DNA of 64,000 bases, taken from the NCBI GenBank assembly GCA_013396995.1, contig VWZP01009170.1, positions 889,686-953,685 of the forward strand, in the 5' to 3' direction. Both the position numbers and the translations under genes were made by a program. The notes beneath the pieces were generated by a model that worked only from the letters and a program-made list of their open reading frames with translations, ran no database searches and had not been told where the DNA came from. This DNA comes from Dicaeum eximium (Eukaryota; Chordata; Aves; Passeriformes; Dicaeidae). The first letter of the stretch is position 1; the number at the start of each line of letters is the position of its first letter. Shown piece by piece: positions 1 to 12,667 of this stretch.

Positions 1-1808
1 CTATGAAAGTAAGTAGGTGAAGCTGTTTTTAAAAGTATGTTTTCCCAGAGTGGGTGGATTAATATTCAGAATTATGTTGAACTTAATTCTGCATTTGACA
101 CCACTGACAAACTATTAAGATTTTTTTTTTTAGATTTTTCTAAAAATGGGTAAAGATTTTGTGCTATAAATGTTTCCAGAAAGGAGGTCAAACTTGAAGA
201 GGAATTTATATTATACAGTCTTTGGAGCTTCAGTACCTTCAGCCAGTGTTACCTATCCCCTCACTTGGTCATATCAGAATGGTTGCTCCTTTCTAGTGAT
301 ACCAGGCTGCAGTTTAGATAGGACCTACCTATGGTTTAATGCCTCTGATGTAAACATTCCAGTGTGACTTCTCAGAAACAGATTAACTCTTTGTGATTTT
401 AATTTCTCTGCAAGCTTTTTAAACTGGCACCATCTTTTTTTTTTTTTTGTACAATGCTACAAATATATCTCATTCCCTCTCCTCCCTTTAATGGGAGCTG
501 GAAAATAAAATCTGGAGGCATAAGTATAATACCAAATATCACAGGATATATATTGTTCAGTCTGTCTACTCATGATTATATGTATTTTCTTTTAAAAGTG
601 TATTTTTATGTATTGGAAATATGCACACTTGAACGTGTTTACTACAGCTTTTATGGGCTAATGTTGAGCTGCTTTTTCATTCTAAAGCCATGTCTCAGTG
701 CTCTTGCATTATTTTGTTAATATTGCTCAAACTGCAGAGCACTTGAGATGCTTTGGCCAAAGTGTTGTTCAGAATTACCTCTTTAAAAAAATCACTTAAT
801 ATTGATCCATATCCCTAGAATGTTGCTGTGGAATTGATGCTGTTTACTCGTTAATCACTGCAGACTGTAGCTCACAGGGTTGGCAATGTGACTTGTTTGT
901 TACATGTGACAATCGCTTTATAAATGTCAATAAAATCAAGACAAAAAAAGTCTAGTACAACTGGAGCTAGCAACTCAGTATTTTCCTCATTATTTTTGGC
1001 AGCAAAGTAGTCTTACAGAACAGTATGCAATAAAACACCAGCCAACTGAGTCCCACACTGTGGCTATAATTACATATTTTTGTTTGCTAATCAGTAGAAT
1101 TTTTCTGTGTACACTATTATACTTTAATGGTTCTGTTGCAACACCAAATTTACTACAATGTTCTCTTGAAGAAAATGGCACATAATGATTTTGTATTTAC
1201 TACAAGAAGATATTAAACTAAATAATACATAATGATGCTACACAGATTAACCAGCTCTTTAGTTCTTCTGTTCCTTATCTGTGCTTTAATGGTGTTTTAG
1301 GACAAACATAAAGTTATTTGGGAGGGAATTACCAGAATTACCGAACTGGTAAATATAGCCATCTGTGTGGGATGTCTTGTTTCTTACTTGAGAACTATTA
1401 GATTGTAAATTTAAGCTGTGCTTAGTACTTTAATTTCCCTTCCCACAACTCATGGAGCATAAAGAGTGTTGCAGCCAGCTCAGATAAGTTCATTAATTAC
1501 AGGTTTACCTTTTTTGTAGGTTGAAAAAGCTTGTGTGGGACTTGATTAAACAAGCTATTGTGGTGTGGCCCTGTGGAGGACTGGGCAGGGACCAGCTCAG
1601 AGGAGCTCCCCATGCAACTTTTGGAATCAGTCATCCATTAACTCCAAGGGTTGCTTGCTGTTATCAGACTTTGTGCCCTTCTTGGGTTTTTTATATTATT
1701 TCTGTCCAAAGTGATTGCACTGCAAATAACCTCCAAGTACAGTGGGTAATGTGGAAGGCATGTTACCTCAAGCTTTGCCATTATCTTGTTTTTATTTCTG
1801 TCATTAGG

Positions 1809-1824
1809 TAAATAAATAAATAAA
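1809..1824. repeat. (AAAT)n microsatellite
   Basis: About four units of TAAA-type tetranucleotide, ending in AAACAAAG. Confidence 0.8.
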
Positions 1825-2304
1825 CAAAGACTCAGGGGTTTTCATTCCTTTTCTTTTTGTTCGTGATTATTCTGTCACTAATTTCTACTTGATAATTTTG
1901 AATATATCTGACAATCTTAAGTTAGTGGAAGGCTTTTCCATTTACCTTGGAAACAGAACTTTGCTGTCAGACACAATCTGTCTAGCAGTGGAAAAGGAAG
2001 GCATGGTCTGATGATGGCAGCTTGCTCCCATGCTGCAGATACAGTTAATTATGTGTGAAGGTTGTTTTTTTTAATAGCTTGAGATAAAAATCTAGTATTT
2101 TTTATACATTTGTCAGTTTCTGCAATGCAATCTGGCATATTAGTGCAAGTAAATAGTTTCTCTTCTGCATTTGATTTGCAGTGTAAGTCTGTATCAGGAT
2201 ACAATACTGGTTTTAGAGGGGAAGTTGTGTTTAGTGTATGTGGTATTTTTCCACGTGGCTGAACAAGGTGGTATTTCAGCATTGCTAAATGTTGATTGTG
2301 TCCT

Positions 2305-2350
2305 AGATCTTGTAAGTTATCTTTTGGCAAGATCTAGTAAGTTATCTTTT
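2305..2350. repeat. Two-copy tandem duplication, 25-bp period
   Basis: AGATCTTGTAAGTTATCTTT at 2305 recurs at 2330 with one base change (AGATCTAGTAAGTTATCTTT). The copies match over 21 bp and are separated by GGCA. The words TTGATTGTGT flank both sides. This looks like a small, fairly recent replication-slippage duplication. Confidence 0.85.
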
Positions 2351-3550
2351 TCTTGATTGTGTTGCACATATGATTTGTCACGGCTCTCAACAAAAGGAAG
2401 AAATATTTGAGAATATTTGTTTTTATGGGTAATTTATTCTCAGGCTTGTGTTAAAACACTGTCTGAAAGAACTTTGTTCATACATAATTTTCTGGTTAAT
2501 CTAGTGTTTACTTTTTTTTCTCTTGTATTTATTCCATTAGAATACATTGTAATGCGTTCAATTGGATTTACCTATTGCAAGGCAATTTTTGTATAATTAA
2601 TACCGTTAATTAATCTGGTTTGAAACAGCACTCCAAATTGAGAGGATGTTTCTGTGATTGCAGACTGAGAAGTATCTCAACCAAGTTTTCTCCCTTCAGT
2701 GGTTCACAATAAAAGTAAATTAGCACAAGTGAAAATGGTCCAGGAAATAAGAAAAACAGCTGCTCCTCAGTAAATAACTTGGAGTTTTCCTAGAGCCTGT
2801 TAAGCCTTGCTGCGAGCTAGAGAGTATCTCCTTTGTTGATGCTCAGCCTTACTCCTTTGTACTTTCCAGCTGCTGCCCTGATTCAGAGTTCCTATGATCC
2901 CCATGGTTTTTCTACGTCCCTTTTGAAGTATGCCCAGCACTGAATGTACTTTGCTCCTGTAACTTTCCTCTGGTACTTTCTTCGTTCTCCCTCTCTCTCT
3001 CTCGCAGTTGGTGCATCGTGGAAACCTCCAGGAAGATTCTGTGCTGCTGCATGGTCAAACTAAACCTGTATGGGTTAGAGGGGAAGGGAACAGCTGGCTC
3101 TTACAAGCAAACAATCAAATTGCTTACAAAAATTTTCCAGGATGTAATATTTGAAGTTGTAAATCACAAAAGCTTTTCCTCGGCAGATCTGCCCACCTTT
3201 CTTTGGAAAGATTTTTTAGAAGTGGAGCTATTTGCTGTGCACAGTGTACCTCCTTTGTCTGGCTCTGGCTCAGGGTCTTCTCCCAGGCTTTCTCAGAAGC
3301 TTTAATGTATTCTTTCATTCCAGCAGTGATATATGGTGTTCTGGTGCTTGGTGCACCCTGTGGCTAAAGACAAAAATCACCTTCTCCCATGTCTGGATTA
3401 GTTATATTTAATTAGAAGTCATATTTCCTTATGGAAGCCCTCAGGCTTCAAATCCTCAAAGACCTGTGTGAGAATGTCTTCCTTCCATGTTGTCTGTGGA
3501 GAAGGGCTTATATCACCTCCCCTTGCATTTTGTGGTTAACATTATACTTC

Positions 3551-3575
<25 letters not shown>
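3551..3575. repeat. Poly-T tract (T25)
   Basis: This is the longest homopolymer in the window. It could be the tail of an antisense retrocopy, but the sequence to its right matches no transcript or repeat I know. Confidence 0.9.
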
Positions 3576-3582
<7 letters not shown>

Positions 3583-6500
3583 CACCATCCCTCTAAAATT
3601 CTCTGGAATGACATGCCAAAAGCATTTTGGGCTGTGAGGATGCATCACTGTTATAAGGCTTCCTTTTACACAGTCATTTTACAATTATTACTTGATAGCC
3701 TGCTCTATCTAAATCCTTGACCTGTGCCTGTCAACTGCTGGCTGATCATAGTGAATAAATTTGTATAATCACTGCACAATGACTGCTTAATAACTGTACT
3801 CCAAATATGCAAATACCTCTTTTGCCTTAATACAATTCATCAGCTTTGACCAGCCCGTGCACTTAGTATTTTTGAAACATTTGTAAGTAATGGAGCACAC
3901 CATGCAGTCTCCTGTCTTTTTGTGCTGAGCTCTTAAATGCTGAAACATACAGAGAAGAAAAAGATATATTACAAAAAATCCAAAGAAAAATAGACATCAA
4001 ACAACAGAGAAGAAGCACTTGTCTGTATGTGTAGTAAATGAGGGGAAAAAACTCCCCAACAAAAACCTTCCTTAAGGATTATAGAAAGTTTTTCTATTTT
4101 AATTTGGTTTTCTATGTTAGCAATATACCTTTACTCAGAATAACCTGTGGTATTAATTTCCTTGTTGGCATTAAACAGAAGATTACATAAAATTGGAAGG
4201 TCCATATTCAAAAGCGTATTTGAGTCTGAAACACTTTAAAAATACTAAAAAAATAAAAAAGTCATACAGAAAAGACATCTTTCTCATGTTTGTGATTTTC
4301 CAGTGCTATAGAAGAAGCCCTGCTAATTTCTTTCCCTGATCTTGCCCTCTTCTTTTAAGCATTTTCTTTGGCCATCCAGTGACATAGGTTGCTGAGACAG
4401 AGGGACAGAGAATGATACCAGTTTGCCCATTTCTGCATTCTTTATTGCAACATCAGAACATCAGTAAATAGCTTTTTAAAAATAAAATCTGGTTTTCATT
4501 GCCCTATAAGACATGCCTTTTATCTTATTATCAGATACTTGTTCCTTTAGCCTTTCTCTGAGTTTAACTGAATGTGTCTGAACAGTGCAGGAGGAAAAAG
4601 AGGATCCAGAGTTCAATGCACCAGACAGAGCTTGGTGTGCCAGAAGTAGCCTGATGTCTTCAATAGCTTAATAGCCATCATGGCAAAGAGGATTTCAGGG
4701 AGGTTTTGAAGGCAATAATATGGATATTTACTAAAGAATGACAGTCCTGTAGTAATAGCACAGTAACACGAATGAAAATCCAGGACAAAGCAGGCATCTT
4801 AGAAATGAAATGTAGATAAACCTTTGTTGTCTTTCCAATCTGTGCAGTATCCCGCTGGAAACAAAGTGCTGTGGCTGCCCAGGAGGCTGAGGAAAGGATT
4901 TTGGAGTGGCCAGACCCATTTTTTCAGGGTGATACCACCTAAAACAACTTGCACCTTCTAAATCATTGTTTTGGGAAACTGGAGGAGCAAGTTGGGAGGA
5001 GTGTGAGCCAAGCTTGGTTTAATAGTACAGAGTAACCTGAATTTCTCAGACTTCTCACTTCCCTCCTCGGTAAACAACAACAAGCAGCTTTTGCACTCAC
5101 TGTATTTAGGGCTTAGCTGTCTCCTTTCCATCTGGAAAAGAGTGTGGCGTGTCAGGTGTCTCCACACTAACACAATTAAAAGGAAGTGAATGGCTCCTTC
5201 ACACATGCCTTAATGTCAGCAGTTTGGACTGGGAGAAACTGGAAAAGCACTATTGGAGCCTTTCCTACTGTCTTTGCTTGCCAAAAGTGTGACATTCAGA
5301 CAGGTTTATCAGCCCCGTGTTTCTCTGAGCCCTTATGCTGCTTGAGTGGGCTGACAAAAGTGTGAATCCTATTGACATTACAGCTCTCATCCTCAAAATT
5401 GGAGCAGAGCGCTCGAAGACTGGGAAAGATGATGTCATAAGTGTGAGATAAAACGAACACTTTCTTCATTGTTTAGTTGTTTGTGGAAGGAATTTGCCAA
5501 TCATCATTGCTGGCATGACAGGACAACTTTGACTTGGCTTTTTGTTTATTTTTAATATGAGTTTCTGGTGCCCTGAGATATTTAACTGAAATAAAAAATC
5601 TGCCAAAATTTGTGAGTTTCCTGTTGGTTTGTGTTTTGTCAAAGTAGGAATAACTGGCTGTGTGCAATGTAGGACACTTAAAATTGAACAGATTTGTGGG
5701 TGAGCTTTATTTTGAATTGTTGATTTCTTTATCCATATGGGCTTTTTGCCAGTTTATGGCAAGGCCATTGATTATGTTGGATGTTTCAGCTGCTTTTGTT
5801 ATGCTTGACTGTAAACTGCATCCAGGTAAGGTCAGCCTTCTCTTAAAACAATCAGTAGGTTTTAAAATTTAATTCCCAGTACTTTTCACCATGGCAGGCA
5901 ATTACTGGTGGTTTGTAATGCTAAATTTATAGGATTTCAGCTAAACAATACTCAAAAATACAAGTTTCCCATGTCTGACTTCACAATAAGGTTTACACCT
6001 GCCATTGTTATGAGTAGTTTTGTTCCTTGCAGCATATACTGGAATAATGGTTCATTATATTTTATTATTGCTTTTCATTAAACTTGCTCTGCAGCATGGT
6101 TGGTTGGAGCTGGGAGGATCCCCAGTTGTAATTCTGCCTGCTGGAAGGCCCCTTGTGCAGCCTCAAAATGTTGATTCTTAAGAAAAGAAGGCACTGTACA
6201 GACAATGTGGATTGACACATTAGGTAATCAGTAGTTGAAGCATCAAGATTTGAAGGTCTCATTTTGGTCTTAAATAAAGTGTACACACTAAGGGTTTCTG
6301 AAAGTGAGAATATTTAAGGAACGTGAATGTAGATGGTGACGAAATGTGAACCTCGTTCAGGGAACTGGCCATCTCAAAATAAATGGTTCATCTGTGCTTT
6401 TTGTGTTTAAAATGGAGAATTTGAAGGATAAAGTTGAGATCATGCTTTTGAACGCTGAGATTTTGGCCAGGAAATACTGTATAATCGCTAAGTTTTTAAA

Positions 6501-9500
6501 ATTAATTATGTTGGAGGCCTATAAACCAGTGCATTGATTAAAAATCTCCAGTTCATTAAACTTCCCAATGACAGAGGCCATCTCAGTAATAAAAACTGCT
6601 GTTCCTAGCAGTCGACTGGCATCTGTGTTATAATCTTTTTAAGATCCCCACCTTTGTTGATTAGACCAGCACCTGTTGTCTCTTGGTGACAGGATTTATT
6701 TCCTCTTGACATTGGTCTCAGAGGTACAGTTGCAGCTTTGGCAGCAGTTGATTCCAGTGAACTTTTCAGAGGTTTGGCAGAATGAGGCTGAGTTTCATTG
6801 TGAGTTGGTTCTTCGGTTGTTCAGTGGTGGGTTCGGTGGTGGCTTTTTTGGAGAGTGGTGTTTTTTGTCTTTTTGTTTGTTTGTTTTCCTTCTGGTTGCC
6901 ACACACATCCTTGCAATGGGCGTTTTTGGGAGGTCCACAAGAACAGAGGACGTGTGTAGCAGAGATTGTACAGTGCACAAAGCAGTTTCCTCTTTTGTCC
7001 CCAGCAGCACATCAATGCAATGACATGATCCTGGTCTTGTGCACTGTGGCATTTGCCATGTGGAACAGCAGTACCACTTCAGAGATAAATCAAGCACAGG
7101 TGACTTTGTTAAATAAGCAAACCTCATGAATTCCCTACCAAAAACAAGAACTAAAAATCTGGAAAAGCACCAGAGAGCAAGAATTACTATGGAAAAAAAG
7201 ACTTCTTGAAATGTAACACAATAAATCTGCATTTGTTGTTTACATCATAGCTTCACTTTATTCAGCCTTGCACACAAGGTCACAAAAGAAATTTGGGCCT
7301 TATTATTCCTGGAGGAGTTTGTAATTTTTGCTGTGGTGTTAGATTACCTTACCCTTTTTATTACCATCTGCACTGCAAGGCTAGTTTTGCTGAGGTTATT
7401 TTTTTTTAAAGCAGCATCCCATGATACCCTTAATTCTGTGTTTCCTGTGCTTTTGCTTCATTTGCAATTTTAAGAGATTTTCTCTAAGAAATAGGTTTGT
7501 TCTATATTGTACACCAGTAAATTAGCTAGTATTTTTACTATATAACTTTAACCCTTCAATTCTGGAGGACAAATGCAATTGTCTTACAATAAATTAATTA
7601 AGAAAGGATTTCACCTGTTAGCATCCTTCAGTGTACAGGGAGAAAGATGGTGTCAAAGATTTGATATTTTTGTTTAACATGTTGTTAATGTTAATATGCT
7701 GTCCTTTTGTGTAGGATTTTTATTTTGATACCTGACTTTGTGTATTTTAAGCAATTATTTTCAGTTGACTTCTTTGTGCAACCAATGCCATTGACTGCAG
7801 TAGCTTTGAAAATAGTTTTTCTTCATTAATGGCTTCTGGTGAATTGTTGGGAGAACAAAGCACTGTCCCCAGTGGCTCCTGAAACTTATGGAAGCATGCA
7901 ATGAAATAGCTATTATTTTTCATGAAAAAAAAAAAAGGAGTACTACTTTTAATAGCTTTACACAAGCATGAACAACTTGAATTATAGAGATGAAATGAAT
8001 CTGAAGTTTCTTGAGCCATTTTTCAGACCTCAAAATACAGTTCATGTTTGTAGGTCTTCAAAATTGAGAAGCCCCTTCCATGTGCTCATCCATCCAAGCA
8101 TGGTGAAACAATAAATACAGAAACCCAGTTTTTCTGGGCTCTGCACACATGAAGGCACTGGGTAACAGGATCACTTTTCAAAAGACAGGTCAGCCTGCAT
8201 TAAGTCTTTGCAGTCACTCAAAAGCCAAAGTGTTGTGTGCTATTTCAGAGAATTTGTGGCACCTCAGACTGTGGGGTACCACTTTGTTGGGATGGGAGGC
8301 AGAACAGAAGAGTCTGTTTTTCCACCCATCCTGTGGGTGTTTGCTGCCACACTGGTGGCCCTAGGCAGGACTCAGTGCTGTCAAAAACCCTTCAAAGTAG
8401 CTTGATTTATAAGCCTGAAACTCTTTTCAAGGAGCTCAGTAGCAATAAGGGTAGCTAGAAGCCCTCTCTTTAGTACCTTCAAGTGTTGTCAATTGATCCA
8501 CGTGCAGATCAGAGATTGGATTTCTTTCAGTTGTGATTGACAGTTTTGTCTGTGGGATTTTTCCACATCTTTCCCACAGATCTGAAATGGCAGGTCACTT
8601 GTGTATGAAAATGACCCCAAACATTTCTATGTGATTTCCATAAACCTGAACAGGAAGGCAGCCTGTAGAAAAAAGGTGTGCTGTGAGGCAGAAGGAGGGC
8701 TTTGAAGTGAAATCACATTTTTTATTGGTTGTAGAAAGCAGCCACAAAGCACAATTCCTTATCACTGTCATGTGATGCAAATCATATTTGACTTTTTTCA
8801 GCCAGTTGCACAATGAACAGTGGGATATGGTCTAATGTTTTCCAGGTCTGTTCGGAATAATGCAGATGAGCATCCATATAGCAAACTGAAAATTTAAAAT
8901 ACAGATGAAATATCTGAAACCAGTATATCAAGGGTTCTTCACTTTCTTATTAATTTGGCAGCATGCCATTATTATCATGTAAATTCTTCCTCATTACTAC
9001 AGAATAACAAAATGTCTTTGACCATCATCTTTCCCTCCTGATGTTGTTTTAATCATCTCTAATTTTCACTAAGTTTCCCTGTTGATAGTGCTTGCTTCTC
9101 TGTACACTGACATTACTAGCTGCTACACACCTCCAGAAAACAGAGTATCTCATGTAAATACTTTGTACATGTCTGTTCCATGTTTTTCTTTTTTGTTAAT
9201 TAATATGGCTAAGACATGTTTTAGCAGAGGCTGAAGAATTGTATTTAGATTTGTTAATCTACTTTACTTTGCAATTATCTTACTTGGTGTTATGCAGAGT
9301 GCTCATATTTGGCAATACATTTCAATATAGTTCTGAAGTGTATATATTATTTTGAAACATAGAATATTTCTGGCATGAGTTATTGAGTTATGAAATAAAA
9401 AATGCATGCATAGACCAGAGGTCATCTCAATTCATGTATTTAATAAAGTATGTTAGGAAAAAGAGGTTATTATGAAAGTTCTGGGTGGTTTGGTGTTTGG

Positions 9501-11112
9501 GTTTTGATTTTGTTGCTGGTGTTCTCCCCCTTCCTGCCCCCGCCCTTTCATTCCTCCGTGTCATCAGTTACTGAAGTATATCAAATGCTAATTTCTACTT
9601 TTCCATCTAAGCCTGTCTGGAGTATTCAATCATTTTCTCTTGTGCCACCTTTATAAGGGAAGTGTGCACGTCTGCTTGTTCCCCTCTGGCAGGTGTCTTC
9701 CATTTTCCTTGTTATAAATCAGGATTGGTTGTGATAGAATTGATTTTTCTCCGTTAGGAATTCAATTTTTTTCAATTATTCTTTCATCCTTCCGGAGCTT
9801 CTTTGCTTATATAGGGTGGACACAGATGTGTGGAATCAGCTCCAGGAAACCACTGATAGTCCATCTTTATCATAGCTGTATTTGCATTAGGAGCACCCTT
9901 CCAACATGAGAGGGGTTATAGATGGGGAGCTGGGACCTCCTGTGTGATCACAGCTGCTCTGACACATGGAATGCTGACACTGGGTATTTTAATCCATCAC
10001 AGGTTTGGGAGTGGCAAACCTGTGCTTCCCTGGCAGAGGTGATAGTTTCCTAGTGCAGGTCCTGTTGTTTGGCTGTGCTCTGAGCTGGGTTTGTGCTAAA
10101 GTGAGTGGAGTTTGAGGAAGAAGAGGTCGGTTTGTGCAGTTGAGAGAGTGGCTGAGCCTTGCACAGACACTGCCCAAAGGAAAGGATCTCAGGGGTGGAA
10201 ATGATTTGTCAGCCCCCAGGTGAATCCTTGCATGGACTTGAGTCCTTGTCCAGTATTCCTAAGGACTTCTTCCTCTGTAAAGAATCATGGGGAACGTGCT
10301 GGTCCAAAGCATCTGTGGTGTTTTTATCTTGGTGTCTCAGGAAGTGCTGAGGTTGGTAAAGATTGAGGTGGTGCTGCTTGTAAAAATACACTTGAGGTTT
10401 CAACGTGTTCTTGTTTACTTATCCTGCTTGTTTTGGAAAAGCAAGTTAGTAATTAGGTTAAAACAGTTAAATTGGATATTATGAGCACAGGATAGATTTC
10501 AAACATTCTTTCTTCCCCTCAATGTTACAAAATATTATTCTTGCAGTAGCATCTGGGAGTCCGTTGAGCAGAGATTTTGGGTAAGTTAAAAACAAAAGTT
10601 CAGCTGAGGTAGAATAAGAAGCTTTGGTGTCTTGGGACAGAGAATGTGCAGTGTGCTTACAGCTGTTGGCTGGGCATCCATGGGCTTTTCAATAAACAAT
10701 TTTAGAAAATTTCATTTAAAGTGCAGTATCACATGATTCTGTAGTTATCTTTTGCTAATACAAAGTAGTACAAAAAAGCATTTTGAAAATCAGTGACAAT
10801 GTGTCCAGGATGGGCATGGAGTATTGCAAGGAGCTGCTTATCGAATTTTCCTGTGCTGCCTGAATATAAACTGTGGTATAGAACTCTCAGGAGGGACAAT
10901 CATGTTTTAACACTTAGCAGAAGACAGCTGCATCCATTTGAAGATGTTACCTGCCTCCCCACTTGGGGATGCCTGACTTGAGGAAATACTCAGCAGCTCA
11001 CAAAACCAGTAATGGCCTTAGGTAGAAGGGATTGCTGTTGGTTCTGTTGTTCAAGGACCATCTCAGGGGGAGGAGTTTCCCCATCTCCCTGCTCCCCACA
11101 TCACTGAGTGAT

Positions 11113-11149
11113 GGGAACACTCAGTGGGAACTCGGTGGGAACACTCAGT
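11113..11149. repeat. Short GGGAACACTCAGT repeats
   Basis: GGGAACACTCAGT, a shortened variant GGGAACTCGGT, and GGGAACACTCAGT again lie head to tail. They sit inside the GC-richer patch at 11.03-11.54 kb. Confidence 0.8.
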
Positions 11150-12520
11150 GCCATGGCTTCCCCAAATGTGACCCTATAAAAAGCTGCAGCTCCTGCTGTG
11201 ACCCGGTGTTGTAGGCACACAGTTTGTGGTGATTGGGAGTGGGGCTGTGGCCAACCTCATCCCTGATGGGCTCCAGCTGTGTCACACAGGTGACCAGCAT
11301 TGAAAGCAATGAGCCATGGAGTGCCCAGGTGGGCTGACCTATCACCAAGGGAACAGAGGGCACACAGGTGAAATGCATTTAAGGTGAAGGGAATAAAAGG
11401 TTGCACTGAAGGACAACAAAGATGAGATGCTTGAAGCATTCTTCAGTGTTGGTTGTGGTGCCACCATCCTCCCCATGACCAGGTGATGAGACTTTTTTGA
11501 GAACCCATCTCCCCTTGGCTTTCCAAACCTGTTCTGGTTTAATTGCTTCAAACATGCTGCAGGGCACAGCTCTAAGTTTGAACCAGTTAAATCTGAAATA
11601 AATCTTAAACAATCTTCATACAGACTCTTCCTTTCTTAGCTCTATTTGTTTAGCCTTTATACTTGAGCTTATTTTACCTTTTGAGTTGATGTTGTAGTTT
11701 ATATGAAGGTTATTTGTTCTAGTTGAACTCCATAGCTGCTGCTGCTGAGTTAGAGCTTTACTCTAGTGAATATCTTTGTGCATCCACTACTTCCTTTATT
11801 ATTTTCTATCCTTTTTCTCGAACTTTTTGCTATAATTACAGTAAATGATTTCTTGGATTGCATGTTAAGAGGGCAGAATTGCTGTGCCAGCAGCCTTGTT
11901 TTATTCTTTTGCTGGTTCCTGAGGGTAATAAGATCTATGCACTCTACTAATTTTCTTGCATACTTAGCTGCAATTGCAACCTTTAGTAATTCTTTTTTAA
12001 TTAACTCCAAAGTATTGCATGAATAATGCGGAATTTAAAAAAATGGGGAAACTTTAAAAAGCTCAAAAGTAGGTTTTTTATATGTTTTGAATCAATAAGC
12101 TTTATTTCTTGGAATTTTTATATAAGGCATTAGTAGCATGGTGACATAAAATGACCTACACAGTTGTAGAAGTATCAAAGGGATGTTGTAAAAGAGGGTT
12201 TGGCATTTAGGTGGAGATCAAATTAGTTTTCATAATTTGTAGTGAGAATTTCTTAGAGCCTTCAAGAAGATTCTTTTCTAATACTGAAACTTTTATTCTA
12301 CTTTACATTTTCTAGGTGTTTGTTTTTCAATTAGCAAAAGTTGGCTATAAACATTGTGTTTTTGCTAAACTCATTGACCAATTATATCAGAAGAAAAAAT
12401 GGTATATAGTTAGATATCAATTTACACATCAGTTGGTCTGGGCTATGGGTGTAAAAATGGGCAGCAAATGTTTATGATGGTGAGTGAAGGCAACAAAGAA
12501 AGAAACTTTCAATAAATCCA

Positions 12521-12544
12521 TTAATAACTGGGTTTGTTTTGCAG
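12521..12544 (+). promoter_or_regulatory. MACROD2: 3' splice site (branch point, pyrimidine tract, AG) of the MACROD2 exon
   Basis: The exon is preceded by GGTTTGTTTTGCAG, a T-rich tract ending in the obligatory AG at 12543-12544. TTAAT at 12521-12525 fits the loose branch-point consensus yUnAy, with its A about 20 bases before the exon. The pyrimidine tract is short and broken by G residues, so the site is of moderate strength. The branch point is inferred; the AG boundary is fixed by the protein match. Confidence 0.85.
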
Positions 12545-12661
12545 TGGATGGCTGCATACACCGAGCTGCTGGGCCCTGCTTGGTTGCTGAGTGCCGCAAC
12601 CTGAGTGGCTGTGAGACTGGACAGGCCAAAATCACCTGTGGATATGACCTACCTGCAAAGT
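12545..12661 (+). CDS. MACROD2: MACROD2 internal coding exon (macro domain, 39 residues)
   Basis: This is one internal exon of a macro-domain hydrolase that removes mono-ADP-ribose from acidic side chains of proteins and also deacetylates O-acetyl-ADP-ribose. The translation, in the frame that uses one base from the previous exon, starts VDGCIHRAAGPC and ends ITCGYDLPAKY, with the last codon split across the next intron. Compared from memory with human MACROD2, it differs at only a few of 39 positions. MACROD1 differs more, notably where this exon has ECRNLSGC and KITCGYD. The Asp at residue 2 and His at residue 6 correspond to human Asp102 and His106 of the substrate-binding and catalytic loop, so the activity is probably intact. 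The exon is 117 bp and phase 1 at both ends, so skipping it would keep the frame but remove the catalytic loop. It is partial by nature; the rest of the gene lies outside the window. Identity is near certain, orthologue assignment very likely. Confidence 0.95.
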
Positions 12662-12667
12662 GTAAGT
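12662..12667 (+). promoter_or_regulatory. MACROD2: 5' splice site (GTAAGT) of the MACROD2 exon
   Basis: The exon ends AAAGT and is followed directly by GTAAGT, a full match to the U1 consensus on the intron side. The last exon base is T rather than the usual G. The boundary is set by the protein match, because the Tyr codon following Ala-Lys begins with this T and must be finished by the next exon. Confidence 0.88.

Larger units (their letters stand above)
1..12544 (+). other. MACROD2: Upstream MACROD2 intron (partial, 3' 12.5 kb)
   Basis: This is AT-rich non-coding DNA upstream of the exon. I looked for the preceding macro-domain exon, which should end in a run of Gly codons before a GT donor, and did not find it, so the intron probably extends past the left edge. 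Open frames here are under about 150 codons, overlap each other on both strands, and resemble no family I know. Visible contents are a 25-bp-period duplication at 2.3 kb, an (AAAT)n tract at 1.8 kb, a T25 tract at 3.55 kb, and a GC-richer patch at 11.03-11.54 kb. No complete transposon, RNA gene or CpG island is visible. Confidence 0.8.

Noticed and set aside
3551..3720. Possible antisense processed pseudogene starting at the T25 tract
   Set aside because: Sequence to the right of the tract shows no recognisable coding remnant or target-site duplication.
6676..7232. Overlapping frames of 115-145 codons on both strands
   Set aside because: The overlap on both strands is caused by a G/T-rich low-complexity stretch with few stops (about 6810-6900). 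None resembles a known protein.
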